From Phycisphaerales bacterium UBA1926 (lineage in GTDB: Bacteria > Planctomycetota > Phycisphaerae > Phycisphaerales > UBA1924): a stretch of 32,705 nucleotides of DNA. The notes under the pieces are model-generated. The model had not been told where the DNA came from, made no database searches, and saw only the letters and a program-made list of their open reading frames with translations. The stretch covers positions 111,574 through 144,278 of the forward strand of contig DDFO01000054.1 of the NCBI GenBank assembly GCA_002337215.1, read 5' to 3'. Of the stretch, positions 27,681-32,705 are shown piece after piece. Within the stretch, counting starts at the first letter, position 1, and the number at the start of each line of letters is the position of its first letter. A program made the translations under genes and the position numbers.

Positions 27681-28730
27681 ATGTACAAGTCATTCAGCAT
27701 CGCAGCAGCCGCACTCTGCGTCTGCACCCTCAACCCGTTCGCGAGCGCCCAAGCGGAGTCCGGTGGAGAAGCAGCGTCCATCAACGCGATGTGCCCCATC
27801 GGCAAGGAGCCGGTGGTCCCCTCGGCCGGAACCGTCGAGTACAAGGGCAACCAGATCGGGTTGTGCTGCCCGGGCTGCGGCAACCAATTCCTCGCGTGGG
27901 ACGACGCCCGCAAGGACCAGTTCGTCACGATGGCGGTCGCCCAACGCGAGCCCGGGCAACGCGACGCTGTGCCGAATGCCCCGGCAACCGGTGCCGGCGA
28001 GCCCGGACCGACGTATCCCTACACATTGACCGATTGTCCGATCGGCGGTCCGCTCGGATCGATGGGCGATCCGGTCGTGAAGGTCTACGACAACCGTGAG
28101 GTGCGTTTCTGCTGCGCAGGCTGCCTCGGCGAGTTCGAGGGCAACAAGGCCAAGTACTGGGGCGAGATCGACGCCAAGATCGTCGAGCAGCAGCTCATGC
28201 ACTACCCGATCGAGACCTGCATCGTCACCGATGACAAGCTCGGCGAAAAGGCGATCAACCACGTCCACAACAACCGATTGGTTCGCCTCGCGAGCACAGA
28301 CGCGGCCGCCGCGTTCAAGGCTGATCCGGCCACACATCTCGAAGCCCTCGATAAGAAGATCGTCGAGATCCAGCTTCCTGACTACCCCATGGACAACTGC
28401 CCCGTCGGCGGCCCCCTCGGCTCCATGGGCGAGCCCGTCAACTTCGTCTATATGAACCGCCTCGTCCGCTTCTGCTGCGGCGGGTGCGAGAAGGCACTCG
28501 TCAACGAGCCCGCCAAGTACATGGCCAAGCTCGACAAGGCGTACGCCGACGCCCAGCGCGAGGCGTATCCGATCGACACCTGCGTCGTCGCGGGCGGCAA
28601 GCTCGGCTCCATGGGTGAACCCGTCGAGATCGTCGCCGGGACGCAGCTCGTCAGGTTCTGCTGCGAGGGATGCTTCCCGAAGTTTGAGGCCGACCCGCAG
28701 AAGTACCTCTCGAAGCTGCCGAAGGAGTAA
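27681..28730 (+). CDS. Exported protein with five TRASH/YHS-like metal-binding repeats
   Basis: This 349-residue protein follows the pump by two bases, with AAGGAG upstream. A signal peptide (MYKSFSIAAAALCVC to FASAQA) is followed by five repeats starting near residues 38, 118, 180, 240 and 301. Repeats 2, 4 and 5 share a common pattern: a YPxDxC-like opening, GSMGxPV, then VRFCCxGC about 25 residues on. Repeat 1 is shorter (MCPIGKEP, then GLCCPGC). Repeat 3 keeps the fold-like spacing (TCIVTDDKLGE, then LVRLASTDA) but has lost the CC and C ligands. CxGC-type TRASH/YHS modules bind soft metals in other proteins (established for the class). With the cusA-like gene directly in front, a periplasmic copper-binding role is likely. 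It may act as a multisite metal sponge or relay; the exact role is not known. Confidence 0.85.
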   Translation: MYKSFSIAAAALCVCTLNPFASAQAESGGEAASINAMCPIGKEPVVPSAGTVEYKGNQIGLCCPGCGNQFLAWDDARKDQFVTMAVAQREPGQRDAVPNAPATGAGEPGPTYPYTLTDCPIGGPLGSMGDPVVKVYDNREVRFCCAGCLGEFEGNKAKYWGEIDAKIVEQQLMHYPIETCIVTDDKLGEKAINHVHNNRLVRLASTDAAAAFKADPATHLEALDKKIVEIQLPDYPMDNCPVGGPLGSMGEPVNFVYMNRLVRFCCGGCEKALVNEPAKYMAKLDKAYADAQREAYPIDTCVVAGGKLGSMGEPVEIVAGTQLVRFCCEGCFPKFEADPQKYLSKLPKE

Positions 28731-28732
28731 GC

Positions 28733-30088
28733 GTGGCCGACCACGACGACCACAAACACGGGGAGGACTACGAGAAGGGAAGTCTGACGCTGACCGGCTC
28801 GATCGCGATGGGCACAGGCGTGATGATCGGCGCGGGGATCTTCGCCCTCACGGGCCAAGTCGCCGAACTCACCGGCGGCCTCTTCCCCGTCGCGTTCATA
28901 GCGGCGGCGGTTGTCGTCGCATTCAGCGCATACTCGTACATCAAGGTGTGCAACGAGTACCCGTCCGCGGGCGGCATCGCGATGATCCTCAAGAAGGCGT
29001 ACGGCCCGGGCGTCGTGACCGCGGGCTGCTCGCTGTTGATGTACTTCTCGATGGTCATCAACGAGAGCCTCGTCGCCCGCACCTTCGGCACCTACACGAT
29101 GCGGATCTTCGGCGAGGGCTCGGACTCATGGCTCGTGCCCGCGCTCGGCGTCGGTTTGATCGTCGTGGCGTTCATCGTCAATCTGCTCGGCAATCAGGTC
29201 ATCGGCGGTCTGAGCAAAGTCACCGCGATCATCAAGATCGCGGGCATCGCGGTCTTTGCCGGGATCGGGCTCTGGGTGTCGGGGCTCTCTTTCGACACGC
29301 TCACGGGCGAGAGCGCGTCATCCGATGCTCAGGGCGGCATCACTGGTTTCCTCGCGGCCGTCGCGCTCTCGATCCTCGCGTATAAGGGTTTCACGACCAT
29401 CACCAACAGCGGCGATGAGATCAAGGAGCCCAAGAAGAACGTCGGCCGATCCATCATCTTCAGCCTGCTCATCTGCACCGGACTCTACCTGCTTGTGACG
29501 CTCGCGGTCGCCGGTAATCTCAGCGTGAACGAGATCATCGCCGCGCGAGATTCGTCCCTCGCCGAGGCCGCCCGTCCGGCGGTCGGGCAATGGGGCGAGT
29601 GGCTCACCATCGGGCTCGCGATCGTCGCGACGATCTCCGGCCTCATCGCCAGCATGTTCGCTGTCTCGCGCATGCTCGCGATGCTCACCGACATGGACCT
29701 CGTCCCGCACCGTCACTTCGGCATGCCGGGCCGTATCCAGAAGCACACGCTCGTCTATACCGCCGTCATCGCCCTCGCGCTGACGATCTTCTTCGATCTC
29801 GGCCGAATCGCTTCCCTCGGCGCGATCTTCTACATCGTCATGGATATGGCGATCCACTGGGGCGTCTTCAAGTACCTGCGCACGGAGCTCAACGCCAAGG
29901 CCTGGGTGCTGCTGACAGCCCTCGTCCTCGATGCGGTTGTGCTTGGGGCGTTCCTCTACCTCAAGCTCACCACCGACCCCCTCGTTGTCGGCGTCGGCCT
30001 CGGATCCATGGCTCTGATCTTCGGGCTCGAAGCAATCTTCATCGCACGAAAGAACAGCAAGAAAGAACAGCAAGAAAGAAGACTCTGA
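28733..30088 (+). CDS. APC-superfamily permease with His-rich N-terminus
   Basis: This is a 451-residue inner-membrane protein with about twelve hydrophobic segments. It starts with GTG 28733, two bases after the previous stop and behind AAGGAG. TM1 has the glycine-rich substrate motif of amino-acid/polyamine/organocation transporters (GTGVMIGAGIFALTGQ). Other family blocks are YPSAGGIAMILKKAYGP, NLLGNQVIGGLSKVTAIIKI and YKGFTTITNSGDEIKEPKKNV. The first residues, MADHDDHKHGEDYEKG, hold three histidines and several acids, unusual for the family and suggestive of metal contact. Known APC members move amino acids or amines, a few move metal ions or their complexes; the substrate here is unknown. 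Its location inside the copper-type module is firm evidence of association, not of function. The C-terminus is a Lys/Gln/Glu tail encoded by a 13-base tandem repeat. Confidence 0.85.
   Translation: MADHDDHKHGEDYEKGSLTLTGSIAMGTGVMIGAGIFALTGQVAELTGGLFPVAFIAAAVVVAFSAYSYIKVCNEYPSAGGIAMILKKAYGPGVVTAGCSLLMYFSMVINESLVARTFGTYTMRIFGEGSDSWLVPALGVGLIVVAFIVNLLGNQVIGGLSKVTAIIKIAGIAVFAGIGLWVSGLSFDTLTGESASSDAQGGITGFLAAVALSILAYKGFTTITNSGDEIKEPKKNVGRSIIFSLLICTGLYLLVTLAVAGNLSVNEIIAARDSSLAEAARPAVGQWGEWLTIGLAIVATISGLIASMFAVSRMLAMLTDMDLVPHRHFGMPGRIQKHTLVYTAVIALALTIFFDLGRIASLGAIFYIVMDMAIHWGVFKYLRTELNAKAWVLLTALVLDAVVLGAFLYLKLTTDPLVVGVGLGSMALIFGLEAIFIARKNSKKEQQERRL
30049..30081 (+). repeat. 13-base tandem repeat at the end of the permease gene
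   Basis: AAAGAACAGCAAG occurs at 30049-30061 and 30062-30074, and a third partial copy runs to 30081. It encodes the charged tail KNSKKEQQERRL. As the period is not a multiple of three, a change in copy number would shift the frame and alter coupling to the next gene, whose ATG overlaps the stop. The A-rich purine tract also supplies the ribosome site of that gene. Confidence 0.8.
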
Positions 30089-30861
30089 TGACGACTGATA
30101 CACAGAAGGCCACGCTGCAGATCAATGGCATGCACTGCGGCGGGTGCGCGAGCAAAATCAGCGGCGCGTTGCTCAAGCTCGACGCCATCGAATCCGCCGA
30201 TGCGTCGCCGCACGAGGGCAAAGCCGTCATCTCGGGCAGCCTGCTCCCCGATCATGACGCTCTGAGCGACGCCGTCGCATCCGCCGGCGATTACACGCTG
30301 ACATCCGTGGAGGACGCAGAGCCAGCGGCCGCCACTTCCGAACCGTCGACTCATCAGCATCACGCGATGGTTGAAGAGCAACCCAAGGAGAGCCTTTACC
30401 CGCTCTTCCTGATTGTCGGCTTCATCGCTGGCGTCACGCTGTTGGTCGCCGTCAGCACCGGCGACTGGTCGGTCGAACCGCTCATGCAGCACTTCATGGC
30501 CGGCTTCTTCATCGTCTTCTCGTTCTTCAAGCTTCTCGATCCGCCCGGCTTCGTCTCCGCATACCGCGGCTACGACCTCATCGCTCGCAAGATCCCCGCG
30601 TGGGGCTGGGCGTACCCCTTCGTCGAACTGACCCTCGGTGTCGCCTACCTGCTCGCCTGGGTGCCCGTCGCGACGAACGCCGTCACGCTCTTGCTCATGC
30701 TCGTGGGCGCGGCAGGCGTGCTCAAGGCCCTGCTCGACAAGCGGGCCATCCGCTGTGCCTGTCTCGGCACGGCACTGAATCTGCCCATGACCAAGGTCAC
30801 GCTCGTCGAGGATCTGACCATGGCCGCAATGGCCGCAGTCATGCTCGGTCTCATGCTCTAG
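30088..30861 (+). CDS. HMA domain fused to a MauE/DoxX-like membrane protein
   Basis: This is a 257-residue fusion. Residues 8-72 are a heavy-metal-associated domain with GMHCGGC (Cys17 and Cys20), the Cu(I) or Hg(II) site of the class. A His-containing linker (HQHHA, around residue 90) leads to four or so membrane segments at about residues 103-257. These resemble the MauE/DoxX-like family: FKLLDPPGFVSAYRGYD, GWAYPFVELTLGVAYLL, and the terminal CACLGTALNLPMTKVTLVED with Cys223 and Cys225. MauE-like proteins are linked to thiol redox in the periplasm; this subfamily is common beside metal transport genes. The ATG overlaps the permease stop (TGATG). It is the last gene of the plus-strand run. 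It could take metal in or out of the membrane or keep thiols reduced; which of these is not clear. Confidence 0.85.
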   Translation: MTTDTQKATLQINGMHCGGCASKISGALLKLDAIESADASPHEGKAVISGSLLPDHDALSDAVASAGDYTLTSVEDAEPAAATSEPSTHQHHAMVEEQPKESLYPLFLIVGFIAGVTLLVAVSTGDWSVEPLMQHFMAGFFIVFSFFKLLDPPGFVSAYRGYDLIARKIPAWGWAYPFVELTLGVAYLLAWVPVATNAVTLLLMLVGAAGVLKALLDKRAIRCACLGTALNLPMTKVTLVEDLTMAAMAAVMLGLML

Positions 30862-31537
30862 CACCAACGGGGCTGTTCACCTGCCAGAGTAGCTGATGAT
30901 CGCTCTGCCGCCCTTCTACCCATGTCCCCGCAAACAGATGCGCCTGCATTAGCAGCCGCGGCAGATCCGGGTTCCGGATCGTCTCGCCGACCCGCGGATG
31001 GAAGCACGCCGGCGGCCAGAGGATCAGGTCGTCGTGCTCGAGCATGATCCGGGCGACGAGCCCGGGGCCGGCCTGGTCGCCGACGTATCGCCGTTCAAAG
31101 AAGGACTCCTCGATGGCGTTCACGGCCCGCCACGCGGCTGGGTGGTTCGGAACGAATCCCATCGCGGCGTTCGAGACGATGTCTCCTTGCTCACACGCGA
31201 CCCACGCCGTGATGCCGGGCGGGCAGCAGGTGTCGAGCGGGCGAACCGGCTTGATGTCGGTGTCCAGGTAGACCCCGCCGAGGCGGGCCATGATTTCGAG
31301 ACGGAAGATGTCGCTCCGCATGACGCAGCCGGGGACGCCACCGATCGCGAGGCACGCGTCCCACGCCCTTCGGTTGAGGATCCGGAACGGCAGGTAGTCG
31401 TCGGTCCAGAGGTGAAGCGTCCAGCCCGGGTTCATCTCCGCGAAGCGGCGTCTCCAACGGCGCTGCTGCACGGGCATCTCGCCGCGGCCGAGCCAGATCT
31501 GGTGCAGCACCTTCGGGATGGGCGACGCACCAACCAT
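30851..31537 (-). CDS. GT32-type glycosyltransferase, second of a pair
   Basis: This 228-residue protein starts at ATG 31537-31535, overlapping the stop of the upstream gene by one base; a longer reading would run through that gene in another frame. It begins PIPKVLHQIWLGRGEMP, the typical opening of the OCH1/capsular-sugar transferase family (GT32), and contains RSDIFRLEIMARLGGVYLDTD with the DxD metal/nucleotide-sugar site at Asp92 and Asp94. The enzyme should use a nucleotide sugar in the cytoplasm; donor and acceptor are unknown. No signal peptide is present. Its last eleven bases overlap, tail to tail, the end of the HMA-MauE gene. It belongs to a different transcription unit from the metal locus. 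Confidence 0.88.
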   Translation of the reverse strand: MVGASPIPKVLHQIWLGRGEMPVQQRRWRRRFAEMNPGWTLHLWTDDYLPFRILNRRAWDACLAIGGVPGCVMRSDIFRLEIMARLGGVYLDTDIKPVRPLDTCCPPGITAWVACEQGDIVSNAAMGFVPNHPAAWRAVNAIEESFFERRYVGDQAGPGLVARIMLEHDDLILWPPACFHPRVGETIRNPDLPRLLMQAHLFAGTWVEGRQSDHQLLWQVNSPVGARA

Positions 31538-32157
31538 CAGGCAACGGCCTCGGTGGGCTGGACGCTGGCGTTGTAGAGGTACGCGCCACCGTGCTCGCGG
31601 GCGTCGGCTTCGGACTGCTCGAACAGGCCCCAGTGGTACGAGACCACGTCCCGGAAGTGGCCGTGCTCGTTGATGATGCGTGTGAGGTACCCGGGCCCGG
31701 TCTGGTCCCAGATGCCGCGGTAGACGAGGATCGAGTGCGCGAGGTCCCGCACGCAGTGCCAGAGGGCGGCGTGGCACGGGACGGCCCCCATCACCGCGGG
31801 CGAGAGCAGGTGTGGACGGCCGTGCTGCTGCGTGGTCGAGCAGAACGCGCGGACGCCATCGGTCAGATCATCGATCGGCCGGATCGGCAAGCGGTCCGGA
31901 TCGACGAACACGCCACCTTCGCGGGCGAGGAACTCGTAGCGGAGGATGTTGAGACGAGACGCCGCGCCGGCGGGCTCGGGCAGCTTGAACGTCTCGGCCC
32001 ACTGCGCGTGGTTGAAGATCGGCTCGCGGTCATCCAGCGTGATGACGCGGACATCCCACTCGGGGTGGTGCTGCTGCCATGCGGTTCGCCACGTGCGGAA
32101 TGACTCGGGCGTGGGCGTCTCGGCGAGGTGCGCTGTGTAGACGATCTTCGGGATCAC
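31537..32157 (-). CDS. GT32-type glycosyltransferase, first of a pair
   Basis: This 206-residue protein starts at GTG 32157-32155 with AGGAGG upstream, and overlaps the stop of the Gly/Ser-rich gene (GTGA). The opening MIPKIVYTAHLAETPTPESF and the block SRLNILRYEFLAREGGVFVDPD are those of GT32-like sugar transferases. The DxD site is Asp86-Pro-Asp88. It differs clearly from the following transferase (VYTAH against LHQIW), so the pair is not a recent duplicate. Both end with a similar layout: WDQTGPGYLTRIINEH here, VGDQAGPGLVARIMLEH there. Donor and acceptor sugar are unknown. Gene overlaps suggest coupled expression with its two neighbours. Confidence 0.87.
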   Translation of the reverse strand: MIPKIVYTAHLAETPTPESFRTWRTAWQQHHPEWDVRVITLDDREPIFNHAQWAETFKLPEPAGAASRLNILRYEFLAREGGVFVDPDRLPIRPIDDLTDGVRAFCSTTQQHGRPHLLSPAVMGAVPCHAALWHCVRDLAHSILVYRGIWDQTGPGYLTRIINEHGHFRDVVSYHWGLFEQSEADAREHGGAYLYNASVQPTEAVA

Positions 32158-32705
32158 TTTGGTGCCTCCTGCGTGGTGCTCGACTCGATCTGCCAGTTCG
32201 CTGGCGGGACGCCTTCCATGCCGCCCTCGATGAACGGAGCCGCAATCGCGCCGAACGCAACGGACTCGTTGCCCGAGCCGGAACCGGAGCCCGAACCAGA
32301 GTCGAGCGTGACTTCTGTGGCGACGATGGTGCCGCTGGGGTCGGTGGTGAAGGTGCCCGTGAACGAGTCGGAGCTTGTTCCAATCGTGACCGTGGTGTCT
32401 TTGATGGTGCCTTCGGAACCGAGGGTGAGGCGATCGGTGAAGCTGTCGCTCGGCGATTCGACGGACGAGCTCTCGCTCGAGCCGGACCCGGAGCTCTCGC
32501 CGCTCGATGCTGCGCTGCTGGCCATCGACGAGTCCATGCTGGACTGACCGGAGCTGCCGCCCGATCCGGATCCGCCGGGGCCGCTTCCGCCCGGGCCGGA
32601 GCCGCCGGGCCCACTGCCAACCCCGCTGGAACCACCGCCGCCGGACGAGCCGCCGCCTCCCGATGGCCCGCCACCGCCGGAAGAGCCGGGGTCATCGGTC
32701 GAGGC
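32154..32705 (-). CDS. Gly/Ser-rich low-complexity protein, C-terminal 183 residues, start outside the window
   Basis: The reading frame is open from the window edge (32705) to the TGA at 32156-32154. The visible part starts with about 60 residues of Gly, Ser and Pro repeats (GGSGPGGSGPGGSG), then a Ser/Glu stretch. A more ordered section follows with two similar beta-like units (DSFTDRLTLGSEGTIKDTTV and DSFTGTFTTDPSGTIVATEV), then another GSGSGSGSG run. The ending is GVPPANWQIESSTTQEAPK. An ATG at 32537 is internal to the low-complexity part and need not be the start. The beta units recall short repeats of surface, tail-like or filament proteins, but I do not recognise the family. Linkage to two glycosyltransferases raises the possibility of a glycosylated Ser-rich surface protein (inference). 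Confidence 0.7.
   Translation of the reverse strand, partial: ASTDDPGSSGGGGPSGGGGSSGGGGSSGVGSGPGGSGPGGSGPGGSGSGGSSGQSSMDSSMASSAASSGESSGSGSSESSSVESPSDSFTDRLTLGSEGTIKDTTVTIGTSSDSFTGTFTTDPSGTIVATEVTLDSGSGSGSGSGNESVAFGAIAAPFIEGGMEGVPPANWQIESSTTQEAPK

Overview
ORGANISM. The window looks like the chromosome of a GC-rich Gram-negative bacterium, most likely a planctomycete of the Phycisphaerae type. The clues are an exported S1 sulfatase carrying a dockerin-like module whose second loop reads IDFFDFLSFL (a style I associate with Phycisphaerales), many lipoprotein signal peptides, and the mix of polyphosphate and sulfatase genes. The taxonomic call is inference. I see no insertion sequence, integrase, tRNA, rRNA or CRISPR array.

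LAYOUT. (1) 1-900, minus strand: N-terminal 300 residues of a polyphosphate:AMP phosphotransferase. (2) 901-1431: no convincing gene. (3) 1432-3564, minus: exported sulfatase. (4) 3565-3964: non-coding, with two hairpins, one of them a convincing minus-strand terminator at 3730-3761. (5) 3965-4336, minus: ArsR/SmtB-type repressor, divergent from everything to its right. A perfect 14-bp inverted repeat (4375-4408) overlaps the shared promoter region. (6) 4437-30861, plus strand: about 26 kb of metal-handling genes in one direction, organised as three successive CBA (outer-membrane factor, periplasmic adaptor, RND pump) efflux modules. (7) 30851-32705, minus: two small GT32-type glycosyltransferases and the end of a Gly/Ser-rich protein.

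THE METAL LOCUS. Each module opens with a small exported Cys- or Cys/His-rich protein (4437, 12004, 19808), followed by a TolC-like lipoprotein, an adaptor and an RND pump. Module 1 (4437-11869) has a CzcA-like pump, an adaptor with five Cys/His finger-like units, and a short CDF-like membrane protein. Module 2 (12004-19669) has a pump of another heavy-metal clade, a thioredoxin-like lipoprotein, a His-containing adaptor and a His/Asp-rich lipoprotein. Module 3 (19808-30861) has a CusA-like pump, an adaptor with two heavy-metal-binding domains and a DUF3347-like tail, a secreted protein with five TRASH/YHS-like repeats, an APC-family permease with a His-rich N-terminus, and an HMA-MauE fusion. 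The three pumps differ in their TM4 proton-relay motifs (DFG..VDGS, AIGVLVDDA, AIGTIVDMG). This suggests three substrate classes: Zn/Cd/Co, unknown, and Cu/Ag. Overlapping start/stop codons within modules indicate translational coupling.

HOW IT MAY WORK. The pumps would collect metal from the periplasm and expel it across the outer membrane. The small exported proteins and the adaptor metal-binding domains would buffer metal or hand it over. The ArsR-type protein would sense one metal and derepress at least module 1. What stands out is the repeated small-exported-Cys-protein plus CBA design, and that each module carries a different type of metal-binding accessory.
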